Shown piece by piece: positions 53,886 to 64,000 of a stretch of DNA of 64,000 nt. This stretch comes from Bagarius yarrelli (Eukaryota; Chordata; Actinopteri; Siluriformes; Sisoridae), in the NCBI GenBank assembly GCA_005784505.1, contig VCAZ01000074.1:801001-865000 (forward strand), written 5' to 3'. The notes under the pieces are model-generated. The model worked only from the letters and a program-made list of their open reading frames with translations. It had not been told where the DNA came from and did no database searches. The first letter of the stretch is position 1. The number at the start of each line of letters is the position of its first letter. The position numbers and the translations under genes were made by a program.

Positions 53886-54820
53886 ACAGAGAAAATAAGA
53901 ATAAGATGACGGAAGGTCTACATTAATTATTTTTGATTTTAAATATATTTCATTAAGTAACACATATTTATATACAACATATTTTTTAAAACTATTTTGG
54001 CTAGAATTTTTTTTTTTTTTTATTGTTTGGGTTTGCAATTATTGCTTGTAATATTTTTTAGCTATTGATTGTTAAAATAATGCAGTTAGCAGTTCGTACA
54101 GCTTCCCATTTGCAGATCTGTTTTTTGTTGTTGTTTCTAAAAGCTAAATTTGCATTTTTTTTAATCTGAACACATCCTTAAGGACTGTGCTTTCTTCAGT
54201 TCTGTATCTTCTCCATCTTCATCCAACGCATTCTGCTACTATACGTCTAATGTTAAGAGAAAATCATGCACGCAGCTGGCTGCAGCTAGCTGTCGAAGCT
54301 ATGCAGTCAGTACATCACAAAGGATTTTTACTCTTTGTTAAATTATTATTTTTACACACATTGCAATTCCACTTAAAACCAGTCCCAACTGGACTCAAGG
54401 TATTGCATGCTAGCAATCGGGCAGTGTTTCGACACGGCACACTGAAATAACTGTGACTGATTATATTCGAACTCTGATCATAACTGGGAAATTTCTGACT
54501 GTGATTAAATACTTTATTATAAAATTACATTAATTACTCGAGAACCCTCATAATTAACTAAGAGCACAGGCTAAAGCCGTAACGTCTATTAATTTACGAT
54601 TAAAACACATCCATAATGTGCGTAATGTAACCCTAAGGCATACAGAAATCAAACCAGGTTCGGTTATTCAGGGTTTTATTCAGGAAATGAGACGGATTTG
54701 TCATTTTTACCTGAAGTAACAGAGTCAAAGTTCATTTTTTCGAAACAATGTTTGGCCTAAACATCACGTTGGACATCGTTAATTAAGTAAATAAAAGTTT
54801 AACTGATAAGGACTGCAAAA
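53886..54820. other. Intron 2 sequence, no recognised gene
   Basis: Non-coding with a T run at 54008-54021. The frame 54187-54450 has no domain. Confidence 0.45.
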
Positions 54821-54821
54821 C

Positions 54822-55155
54822 TCTACATTTATGGCATTTAGCAGACGTCCTCATCCGGAGCAACTTAAATTTATCTCATTTAAGGTGCTGAGTTGATCTG
54901 AAAACCAGGAAGACCTGGGTTCAAGCCCCACCACCAGCCAGCCACTCCTTGGCTCCTTGAGCAAGACCCTTAGCCCTTCCTGTTTCTGGGGCGATGTATC
55001 ATAGCTGGTTCTGCGCTCTGACCCCCAACTTACTAAAATGGGATATTCCAAGAAAGAATTTTTAACTGTGCTATAAAAAGTATATGTGACAAAATAAAGG
55101 CCCAGCAGTGGCAACTTGGTAGTGCTGGGATTCTAACCCACAATCTTCCAGTTGA
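54822..55155 (-). mobile_element. Mermaid/DANA-like SINE, reverse, split by another SINE
   Basis: First half CTACATTTATGGCATTTAGC, AGACGTCCTCATCCGGAGC (54822-54877). Second half GGCCCAGCAGTGGCAACTTG and GGGATTCTAACCCACAATC (55100-55155). The element at 54878-55101 lies between them. Confidence 0.85.
54878..55101 (+). mobile_element. Second SINE type, nested
   Basis: CCTGGGTTCAAGCCCCACC, GAGCAAGACCCTTAGCCC, TGCGCTCTGACCCCCAACTT, and AAAAGTATATGTGACAAAAT: same family as 51484-51720. Inserted in the older reverse SINE. Confidence 0.88.
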
Positions 55156-55260
55156 ATAGATGGATAGAATGTTAATGTCATTGCGAGGTACAAAGACATA
55201 GCAACGAAATGCTGTTTAGCATCTAACAGAAGCGCAAATAGTAGAAACTGTGAAAATGAG
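55150..55260 (+). repeat. GATTAGATT-family repeat fragment
   Basis: AATGTTAATGTCATTGCGAG, AGCAACGAAATGCTGTTTAG, and CATCTAACAGAAG match parts of the repeat at 3290 and 47385. Confidence 0.6.
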
Positions 55261-55360
55261 CATGTGCAGATAAATATGTAAGTATGTAAATGAATAAATA
55301 AGGCTGTGTCAGTATGTGCAGCCGAAAGGAGAAAAAGAAGAAGAACAATAAAAATATGAT

Positions 55361-55533
55361 GGAAAGTGGTGAAGCATTGGTTAAGGTGTTGGACTGCTAA
55401 TTGGAAGATCGAGGATTGATTCCCAGCACCACCAATTCGGTACCGCTGGACCCCTAAACAAGGCCTTAATTGCTCAGCTGTATAAAAAGAGATAAATGTA
55501 AGTCGCTCTGGATAAGGAAGTCTAACAAATACG
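55361..55533 (+). mobile_element. Mermaid/DANA-like SINE running into a TA array
   Basis: GGAAAGTGGTGAAGCATTGG, GATTGATTCCCAGCACCACC, GCTGGACCCCTAAACAAGGC, and AAGTCGCTCTGGATAAGG. Its 3' end merges with the TA microsatellite. Confidence 0.9.
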
Positions 55534-55540
55534 TTATATA

Positions 55541-55542
55541 CG

Positions 55543-55620
<78 letters not shown>
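55541..55620. repeat. (TA)n microsatellite, ~75 bp
   Basis: Nearly pure TA dinucleotide repeat directly after the SINE tail. Self-complementary and cruciform-prone. Confidence 0.97.
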
Positions 55621-55624
<4 letters not shown>

Positions 55625-56167
55625 CTGAGTGTATGTCCTAGAACTGGTTAAACTGGTATTGGTGTACCATTTCATGAGCCAACACTGTTCTGGTGGACAT
55701 TATCCGGTCTTTCACCTGCCTCTGTCTAGCAGATACATCCTGTGCGTGTGTAAGAGGGAGAGATTGAGAGAGAGAAAAAGAGAGAGAGAGACGTTGAGAT
55801 GATGGAAATGGGTCAGAAACGACTCGGAAAGCTGAGTGAAAGTAAAAGCAGAGCAAAAAAAAATGCAAACAGGTCGTCTTTATTCTGGCGGCACACTTTG
55901 GCAGCGCTTTGTGACATGAAGCAGTGAAGCTCAAAGTGTAACAGTGACTAAAGGAGGACCGTTCAAAGGCACCAAACCTCCAGTTTCACACCTAAAGCTA
56001 AGCTGCCATGTGGTCCAAACTCTGCACAAAGCTATGGAAATGTGCCTGTTCTATGCCTGTGTGTGTGTGTGTGTGTGTGTATTTTAGATAGTCGGAGAAT
56101 TTTAGATAGCTTCAAGCTTCTTTATATAGGTTTGCATCTCTGCTTTGGTGTCCCTTTTTTTTAAAAA
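55621..56167. other. Intron 2 sequence with GA and GT runs
   Basis: A GA-rich run lies at 55755-55795 and (TG)n at 56058-56080; no gene. Confidence 0.55.
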
Positions 56168-56710
<543 letters not shown>

Positions 56711-57510
56711 TTACTACTCTCTCTCTCTCTCTCTCTCACGCTTTCTTTTTTTCTCTCTCTCACTCTCGCGCTGTCTTTCTCTTGCTGTCTCTCCCCTCTT
56801 TCTCTCCCGCTCTCTCTCTTGCTCTGTGTCTCTCTTTCTCTCACTTTTTTTTCTCTTTCTCTTTCTCTCTCCCTCTCACTCTGTCTTTTTTTCTTTCTCT
56901 CCCTCTTGGCCTATCTCTCGTTCTCTTTCTCTCTCTCTCTGTCTTTGTCTTTCTCATTCACTCACTCACTCTTTCTCTCTCTCTCTCTCTCTTGATCGAT
57001 AGTACTCTCTCTTTCTCACTTTCTTTTCTCAGTCTCTCTGTCTCACTCTTTCTCACTTTCTTTTCTCAGTATCTCTGTCTCACTCTTTGTCACTTTTTTA
57101 ACTCTCTCTCAGTCTCTCTGTCTCACTCTCACTTTTTTCACTCTCTCTCTGTTTCTTTATCATACTCTTTCTTTCACTTTCTATCTCTGTCTTTGCCTCA
57201 CTCTTTCTGTCTCTTTTGGCCTTCTGTCTTACTCTTTCTCTTTCTCACTTTCTTTCTCTCTGTATTACTGTCTTTCTGTTATACTTTCTCTTTCTCACTT
57301 TATTTTTCTCACTTATGTCTCTCTGTCTTACTCTTTCTTTCTCACTTTTTTCACTCGCTCTCCATCTCTCTGTCTTACTCTCACTTTCTTTCACTCTTGC
57401 TATGTGTTTCTTTGTCATACTCCTTTTTTTTCACTTTCTTTCTTTCTTTCTCTCTATGTCTTTGCCTCTCTCTTTCTGTCTCTCTTGGAATTCTGTGGTA
57501 CTCTTTCTCA

Positions 57511-57559
<49 letters not shown>

Positions 57560-57701
57560 TTTTTAACTCTCTCTCGCTGTCCCTCTGTCTTACCCCTTAC
57601 TTTCTTTCTCTCTCGCTCTCTATTTCTTTATCATACTCCTTTTTTCACTTACTTTCTCTCTCTCTATGTCTTTCCCTCCCTCTTTGTGTCTCTCTTTTTT
57701 T
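56711..57701. repeat. ~1-kb polypyrimidine tract
   Basis: CTCT, CTTT and TCAC-type units on the + strand for about 990 bp, including a pure CTTT block (57507-57560). The 377-codon frame at 56614-57747 and its shadows are serine/leucine/phenylalanine translations of this repeat. Confidence 0.97.
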
Positions 57702-58284
57702 ATTAGTCATTTTGGATCAAAATATTTGCCAGATAACTAAACGGTAATAAACTGAAACTGAACCAGAGCTAATAAAAAGAAAACAAACCCTCACACCATT
57801 TTAAAGGAACCAGGATGGGCAAAGTCATCCCTCCGTTTGTTATAAATACATTTATAAAAGAAAGCACAAACAAAAAAAATGTCTTCAAATGTTTACTGTA
57901 ACTGATTCCCGAAAGTCTTCCTTCCTTTCCGATGTTCAAGCCAGCGAGTTGTTTACTGGTAATGATACATTTCTGTAGATCTGCACAATTTTTATGTTCC
58001 TAATTCTCCAGAGAAATATTTTTTTAAGCTTCGCCTTCCCAGAGCCAGTGTTTCATTCCAAGGTTCTACCCTTCAGCTTCTCTTTCAGAATGTTCTCAAG
58101 GTTTATGCGTCTGGCACTGTAATATCTGCTGGTCAAAGGCATGAGCATATTTACTGGCTCATACAGTACAGTATGTACTGTACACACACACGTTGCAGGC
58201 CATCTGGGACATCCACCCAAAGGGTCCCTAATAATAGCAATGAAATTCATTCAATTTGTTGAAAGACACCTAGGTCTCAATGCT
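57702..58284. other. Intron 2 sequence, no recognised gene
   Basis: Contains an 8-bp-arm palindrome, GTACAGTATGTACTGTAC, at 58166-58183. Nothing else recognised. Confidence 0.5.
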
Positions 58285-58437
58285 ACCTGCACCACCAAGC
58301 CACCACTGTGGTCCCTTGAGCAAGGCCCTTAACCTCCAATTGCTCAGTTATATAAAAAGAAAAAAGAAATAAAATAAAAAAAGAAATAAATGTAAGTCGC
58401 TCTGGATAAGGACGTCTGCCAAATGCCGTAAATGTGA
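58285..58437 (+). mobile_element. Mermaid/DANA-like SINE lacking its head
   Basis: CACCACCAAGCCACCACTGT, GAGCAAGGCCCTTAACC, AATTGCTCAG, an A-rich insertion, then AAGTCGCTCTGGATAAGG and ACGTCTGCCAAATGCC. Confidence 0.88.
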
Positions 58438-58602
58438 TTTTAAATGTTTCTGTATGTTTGCTGATTAAAGTTTATGTGTAGATTAAAGTTTAAATTAAAT
58501 CTGTTCATTAGATCCAATCAGAGCTGCTCCCAGTAAACCCGTCTCCATATTACACAATTACAATATCTTATATTTGCATGTAAACTGTGCAATATTAATT
58601 CA

Positions 58603-58734
58603 TACATTCATTCATCTTCTAAACCCTAATCCGGGGTCACAGGGATCTGCCGGAGTCTATCCCAGCTGTCTCTGAAAGGGTGAAAGGCAGGAGGGGGACA
58701 CCCTGCACACCAGTCCATCACAGGGCCACACACT
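58603..58734 (-). mobile_element. L2-like SINE tail fragment
   Basis: ATTCATTCATCTTCTAAACC, GGGGTCACAGGGATCTGCC, GGAGTCTATCCCAGCTGTC, and CCAGTCCATCACAGGGCC. It runs directly into the pentanucleotide array. Confidence 0.85.
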
Positions 58735-58749
58735 CTTATCTTATCCTAT

Positions 58750-58781
<32 letters not shown>

Positions 58782-58897
58782 TATCTTATCTTATCTTATC
58801 TTATCTTATCTCTCATCATCATCTCGTCTCGTCTCGTCTCGTCTCGTCTTGTCTCGTCTCGTCTTATCTTGTCCTGTCTTGTCTTGTCTTGTCTTAA
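58735..58897. repeat. Compound pentanucleotide array
   Basis: Blocks of TTATC (58735-58811), GTCTC (about 58825-58864) and GTCTT (about 58865-58896), with a short TCATCATCATC spacer. Confidence 0.95.
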
Positions 58898-59799
58898 GAT
58901 TGTAAGACTGGAAATATATCTTAAAAAATCCTAAGAAATCTTTATCTCTTGAAAGGAAATATATTTGTGTGTGTAGTCTTGTGTTGTTGTTGGTGAAATT
59001 GATAGCTGCTGCTACAGAAGTCATGAAATGTAGTTAAACAGGCAGAAAACTGAAAATAAATAAATAAATAAATCTCCTTCACTGTTCCACAGGCACTCGA
59101 AACCAAATTTTACCTTATATTTTATTCTCTTTCTTGGTGCCCTGCTTTGTAAAAAAGTTTCGTAGTTGAAAGAGAAAAAAATAAGGAATTTGATTATGAA
59201 CAGAAAGAGGAACCTTTGATCTGCCCCAACACTCACACACACACACACACACACACACACTTATTATCTAGTGTATTTGTTTTACAGAGACTGGCTTTTC
59301 ACCCTGAATAATAATTTATAAGCATCAAAAAAAAGCATTTGACTCCTATTTTCATCATTTTGGCTTAATTAGCCACGCAGATCATCAGAATTAACCTACT
59401 TCCTGCTTTTAAATAGCTCTGTGAGTTATTCGGCTGCTCTGTAGCTGTTTACCTTTTCATTAATGGCTGACTTAAGCGTTTAATTAGTAACGTCGGTTTC
59501 TGCAGCTTCGTACATCGTCTGCAGTCGCAGCGGAATAGAAACGCTGAAGCGCAGGGAAAAAAAGCGTGCGTACACATGGGGGGAAAAAGGTAATTGCTAT
59601 TAAGTGTGCTTGACTCTGTATGTTAAGCGTTTGTGGAGAGGTGCTGAGGTGTGGAGGCTCAGGTTACAGCGCAGCGCCAAAGCACTAAAGAGGAAGCAGA
59701 CTTTCAGTGCAACATCCCACCTCCGCCTGTTCCAGCCAGTCTAACACACATACACATACACGCACACACACACATGCAGGGGAATGTTGGGGAAAGACA
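58898..59799. other. Intron 2 sequence with candidate element at 59370-59560
   Basis: (AC)n at 59232-59260. The segment 59370-59560 (GGCTTAATTAGCCACGCAG, TCATTAATGGCTGACTTAAG, GTTTAATTAGTAACGTCGG) is a unique, homeodomain-rich candidate enhancer. Inference only. Confidence 0.35.
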
Positions 59800-59800
59800 T

Positions 59801-60306
59801 CAGAGAGAAGTAGAGAGAGAGAAAGAGAGAAACAGAGAGAGAGAGAGAGAGTAAGATAGAGAGAAGGAGTGTGAGTGAGGGAAAGGGTGAAAGAGAGTGA
59901 TAGAGAGAAAGAGAGATAGTAAAAAAGAGAGAGAGTGAGAGATAGAGGGTGAGTAAGAGGGAGAAAGAGACGAGAGTAAGTGAGACCGAGAGTGAGCGAG
60001 AGAGTCAGTGAGAAAGAGATAAAGACAGAGTGTGTGTGTGTGTGTGTGTGTATAAGAGAGAGAAAGAGAAAGAGAGATAGTGTGAGTGAGTGAGTGAGTG
60101 AGTGAGACTGAGAGTGAGATCAGTGAGAGAGCGTGAGAGAGTGAGTGAGCGAGAGATCGAGAGAGAGTGAGCGAGAGAGTCAGTGAGAAAGAGTGGGAGA
60201 GTGAGTGAGAGAGATGTGATAGAGAGATAGTGAGAGAGAGAGAGTTTGTGTCTGTGTGAGAGTGTAAGAGAGTGTGTGAGAGAGAGAGAGGGAGATACAG
60301 AGAGAG
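59801..60306. repeat. ~0.5-kb polypurine (GA)n tract
   Basis: GAGA, GTGA and AGAAAGAGA units with a (GT)n insert at 60031-60051. It is complementary in texture to the pyrimidine tract 2 kb upstream. Confidence 0.96.
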
Positions 60307-60411
60307 TCTTATGTGTTTATAAGTGGCACAGATGCAAACAGAAAGTGTTGAGGGATATAAAAAAGCTACTTTTCCCAGCCCTGTGTGTGTGTGTGTGTGT
60401 GTTTTCCCTTT

Positions 60412-60530
60412 TTTTTTACACTTTGTTGTTACACTTTGGATTGTGAGCTACTGTACCAATGTTGACCTGTTCAATGAAGAGACTTTTGTACGTCGTTCCG
60501 GATAAGATCGTCTGCCAGATGTTGTAAAAA
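60412..60530 (+). mobile_element. LINE 3' UTR fragment with SINE-like tail
   Basis: GTTGTTACACTTTGGATTGT, GACCTGTTCAATGAAGAG, and TCGTTCCGGATAAGATCG then TCTGCCAGATG. Matches the 3' part of 40835-41112. Confidence 0.65.
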
Positions 60531-61610
60531 TCCACCCTAAAATGGTTTGTTATAAAAGAAAGCATGCAATAAAATACCAAATGAATACATGAATTAATAG
60601 ATGAGTGAATAAACAGCAGGATAAAAATGTCAAGTAAAAACAATAACAATATGAACAGTAGGTAGAGCATATGTCTGCATGTAAACAGTAAAGAAGGGGA
60701 TTATGGGAAAATGTTCCGGTGAAGTGCAGCTTCATGCAACATACAATGGGCAATATATGTAATAGTGCAAAGGAAATTCCCGTCACTCTTCATTGGTGAT
60801 GTTGAGCAGAACACAAGAAAAAGATCTTTGGTAGGTTAAGGGTACAGTATAACCTGAGGGCAAAAGAACACCGTCTTGTTGGGTAACTAAACAAAAATAC
60901 ATGGCATAAAAACTAGGAAAAAAAAAATATATATATATAAGGAACCAATCATGGGATCAATTCTCAACATCACCAAGTTGTCATTGCTGGGCCCCTGAGC
61001 AAGGCCCCCTAACCCTTTAATTTTTAAAGGAGACTTGCAGCTTTCCTGTGACATGTTAGTCCAGGACTGAGAATATGGCACCGTCCCAATACCCACACTT
61101 GCACCCTTGTGTCCCTTATTTGGGCGTTTATGCTGAAGTGTGTAGGGTTTTCCAATATGCTGGTGAGCTTTTTCACTTCCTGCTATTTGTGCCCTTAATG
61201 TACACTTTCTTTAAGTGTGGATCCAAGCAGGCTTTGATTAAGGATATTACCCAGACTTCATCTGGGTGACTTGTGACGTTTCCAGCCAATGAAGAAATAA
61301 AGTGTAAAAACTGCACAGGTTTTGGTGGACTTTTAAGAAGAGGGTGACAAAATGGACATAGATAGAAAAGTTAAACCTAAGTAAAAGTTTATACATGTGA
61401 TTATCATTCTTCGAGCGATACTACGTACTGCATGACTACCGATGCTGCCATTTAGTATTTGAGTGGTGTAGCTAGGATGACGTAGCAATGATGAGTGATT
61501 TGCCTTAAACGTCCCAATTCTGGACGCCTGCACTTATCAATTACAGTGTCCACTTACAAAATTGCACACTTTATGGAAGACGTTATGGTGTAGTATGGGT
61601 ATTGGGACAG
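60531..61610. other. Intron 2 sequence with a SINE body fragment
   Basis: 60944-61020 holds CAACATCACCAAGTTGTCAT and GGGCCCCTGAGCAAGGCCCC, a SINE body piece. The rest has no recognised feature. Confidence 0.5.
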
Positions 61611-61617
61611 GGCCTAT

Positions 61618-61618
61618 G

Positions 61619-61649
<31 letters not shown>

Positions 61650-61652
61650 ACA
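61618..61652. repeat. (GT)n microsatellite
   Basis: GTGTGCGTGTGTG repeat of about 35 bp. Confidence 0.9.
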
Positions 61653-61839
61653 TATAACCACCAAGGGATGTCTCCTAGAAGACTAACCTCATCAATCATG
61701 GTGCATTAGTCTGTGGCATGAAGTTGAAGCGCACTGGTCAGGAAGCATTGCTAATTGGTCAGTGTGCTGAAGCTTTTTAGCTGATCGAGGGCCAGTGGTT
61801 TGCCTCCAATGATGATTTATAGAACGGACTGTGGTGTGT

Positions 61840-61873
61840 GTGTGTGAGAGAGAGAAAAAAATGAGAGAAAAAA

Positions 61874-61909
<36 letters not shown>

Positions 61910-62035
61910 GTAATGTGTAATAATAGCGTAAGCAAATAGATTAGAAAATTGGGGCTTAATGATCCCCGTCTGTGCTAGCCACCATGAGCCAGCCAACCGG
62001 TGATTGGAGAGATGTGCATTTCCCCAAGGATTCCA

Positions 62036-62082
<47 letters not shown>

Positions 62083-62105
62083 TCTTTCTCTTTCACACAC
62101 ACATA
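61840..62105. repeat. (GA)n and (CT)n pair
   Basis: (GA)n at about 61875-61906 and (CT)n at 62038-62088 are complementary runs about 130 bp apart, an inverted pair of simple repeats. Confidence 0.9.
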
Positions 62106-62389
62106 CACGCACATCACTTCTTCTGTCAAAAAACAGCATGTGAGATTGTATTTCAGGCACACGACAAACCGACATATGTGTAGTTTAACACCATGTTAAC
62201 TGTGTCCATATTGATCCGCTGAGCCTTTTTTAAAAGAATACTCCAAATGACTGCCTAATAACTGCCCCCCGGTGCTCTTATGTGTAGGGCTGTCCTGATT
62301 ATAAAATTTGGGTGACAATTAATTGTCAAATAAATAATTGAGATTATGACAATTTATTGCCTGTTTTGGGGAGAATAATTGCAGTATAA
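62106..62389. other. Intron 2 sequence, no recognised feature
   Basis: Non-coding; nothing supportable. Confidence 0.5.
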
Positions 62390-62990
62390 AGGTATTCAAT
62401 CATTCATTTTTCTTCTATACCCGTTTATTTCTCAATTCGGGGTCACAGGGATCTGCTGGAGTCTATCCCAGACGTTTTTAGAAGGGCGTAAGACAGAAGG
62501 GCGAACAACCTGGACAGGTCGTTACTTATTTATCTTCTATTCATTCATTCATTCATTCATTCATTCATCTTCTATACTTGCTTATTCCCTAATCCCAGCT
62601 GTCTCTAAAAGGGCGAAAGACAGGAGGGGTACAACAAAAATAGATTATTATTTATAATAATAATAATAATAATAATACATTTTAATAATAAAATAAAATA
62701 TAATAAATTATTTATTTATCTTCTATTCATTTATTCATTCATTCACTCATTCATTCATCTTCTATACCCACTTTTCCCCTAATTCGGGGTCTCAGGGATC
62801 TGCTGGAGTCTATCCCAGACGTCTCTGAAAGGGCGAAAGACAGGAAGGGTACAACCTGGACAGGTCGTTATTTATTTATCTTCTATTCATTCATTCATTC
62901 ATCTTCTATACGCACTTTTCCCCTAATTCGGGGTCTCAGGGATCCGCTGGAGTCTATCCCAGCCGTCTCTGATAGACCCTGGACAGCTCA
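62390..62990 (-). repeat. Tandem copies of the L2-like SINE tail
   Basis: Four successive segments begin with ATTCATTCATCTTCTATAC and continue with some or all of TTCGGGGTC(A/T)CAGGGATC, GCTGGAGTCTATCCCAG and AAAGGGCGAAAGACAGG. They lie at about 62397, 62562, 62745 and 62895. They are separated by ATTC/TTTA and AAT simple repeats. Confidence 0.85.
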
Positions 62991-63395
62991 TTATTTATTC
63001 AATAAATCTTAAGATTATTTAAGTGTATCTTTTAGAAATCTGCGTGCAGAGCAAGAGTGAGTAAGCGGAGTGGAGGGGTACGAATAACCGCTTTACTCCA
63101 GCACCGCTCCAGATTTCCCACCTCTTTGTTCACTCCTCACTTACTCCTCTCTCCATGGAAAAAATAGTGCCTTATTAACGCATCACTTTAAATGTTTTAT
63201 TATAGATAAATAGATGGATATTATTTAAGAAAATCTATATTTTATTCCGTCTGTGGTGTTTAGCAGCATATGAATTCGTTCATAATCTATACAGTTGCAT
63301 TATGGGGCGTTAACATGAGTTGAGCTTGTGATGGAGCGTTAGTGGAGCGCGTTTAGAGCATGAGAAGACCACAACGACTTTCACAAAATTCAATT
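62991..63395. other. Intron 2 sequence, possible unclassified repeat
   Basis: GTAAGCGGAGTGGAGGGG, CAGCACCGCTCCAG and GGAGCGTTAGTGGAGCGCG recur and suggest a diverged element, but the boundaries are not visible. Confidence 0.3.
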
Positions 63396-63478
63396 CAATT
63401 CAATTTTATTTGTATGGTGCTTTTTACATTTACAGCATTTGGCAGATGTCCTTATTCAGAGCTACTTTCATTCATCTA
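63390..63478 (-). mobile_element. TATATAGCGC-family start joined to a SINE tail
   Basis: CAATTCAATTCAATTTTATT then GTATGGTGCTTTTTACATTT, followed by CAGCATTTGGCAGATGTCC and TTCAGAGCTAC. The SINE tail interrupts the start of the repeat seen at 35846. Confidence 0.6.
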
Positions 63479-64000
63479 CACACTGTGTGTGTACGCAACT
63501 TAAATCATAAGTCCTTTGAGAACAGCTGGAGCGTCTTCATGGCTAAGTGAAAGCGTCTTCAGTCACCATAGTGATGTGGCGATCATCAACCAGGGACGGG
63601 TCGCACGGAAGGGTCAGACAGGTCCGGAGTGGAGATGGGGTCTGAAAGCAAATCCACTTCATCACATCTCTCCACTCCTCTCACATACTTTGGTTGGAAG
63701 TCATGTGTCGCAGTTCCTACAGTTGCCCCTTTTGGGTAATATAAGTGCAGAATTATTGCAGTTAAATACAACAACCCAATAAGCGGTTATGTCAAATAAT
63801 TGTGATCTAACTGTTATTTAAGAATTGTGACAGCCTCACCCACGAGCATTTTTTAGCTACACTGACCTCCGAGTGGGCGTAAAGAGACCTCCGGGTTTTT
63901 AAAGTCTACGGAGAACGTGTGATTAGTTGTGCTGTGGCTCGGTGACTTTCCCAGGATCGATTTACTTAATTGCAAGTCGTATACATGAAAAAGTCAACAT
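63479..64000. other. End of window, intron 2
   Basis: Balanced sequence with no recognised exon. Opposing frames at 63516-63782 and 63586-63774 have no domain. Confidence 0.45.

Noticed and set aside
58166..58183. Palindrome GTACAGTATGTACTGTAC as a binding site
   Set aside because: Short and next to an AC run; no supporting context, likely chance.

Overview
The window is vertebrate genomic DNA, almost certainly from a teleost fish. The evidence is GT-AG introns, dense fish-type transposable elements (DANA/mermaid-like tRNA-derived SINEs, L2-clade LINE, Tc1/mariner elements, an Angel-like palindromic MITE) and many long microsatellites. The SINE and Tc1 types suggest an otophysan, possibly a catfish; this is an inference from repeat style. 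There are no bacterial-type operons, CRISPR arrays, rRNA genes or free-standing tRNA genes that I can support.

One protein-coding gene is recognisable, on the + strand: the 5' coding part of a teneurin of the TENM2 type. The first coding exon (7634-7850; untranslated part perhaps from 7578) and the second (27195-27467) join in phase 1 and encode residues 1-163 of the intracellular N-terminal domain. Intron 1 is about 19.3 kb. Intron 2 starts at 27468 and runs beyond the window (more than 36.5 kb). No third exon was recognised, so the transmembrane and extracellular parts lie downstream.

Layout. 1-7577: upstream flank or leading intron, with an inverted-repeat element (493-702), an L2 LINE 3' end carrying a SINE (1101-2200), a mariner-type MITE (6300-6803) and possible regulatory DNA at 4740-5690. 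7578-27467: the two exons and intron 1. Intron 1 holds an Angel-like element (9698-9892), a tandem pile-up of four SINEs (19955-20580), and an internally deleted Tc1-like transposon (21342-22676) whose transposase remnant is replaced by a 33/38-bp minisatellite. A second array of the same unit lies at 23818-24680. A mariner-type MITE sits inside a SINE (26414-26904). 27757-28333: a TA-flanked mariner-type element with a 132-codon reading frame just after exon 2. 28334-56000: intron 2 with scattered SINEs, MITEs, A-rich dispersed repeats and several unique, AT-motif-rich stretches that could be conserved regulatory DNA. 55500-64000: strongly simple-sequence DNA: a TA array, a 150-nt poly-G tract, a ~1-kb pyrimidine tract, pentanucleotide arrays, a 0.5-kb purine tract, and tandem SINE-tail copies at the end.

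Most open reading frames in the window are chance or repeat-derived. The best candidates for unusual biology are structural: the AP-1/E-box-bearing minisatellite inside a dead transposon, the poly-G tract, and the element with an open frame beside exon 2. I found no sign of a novel enzymatic or defence system.
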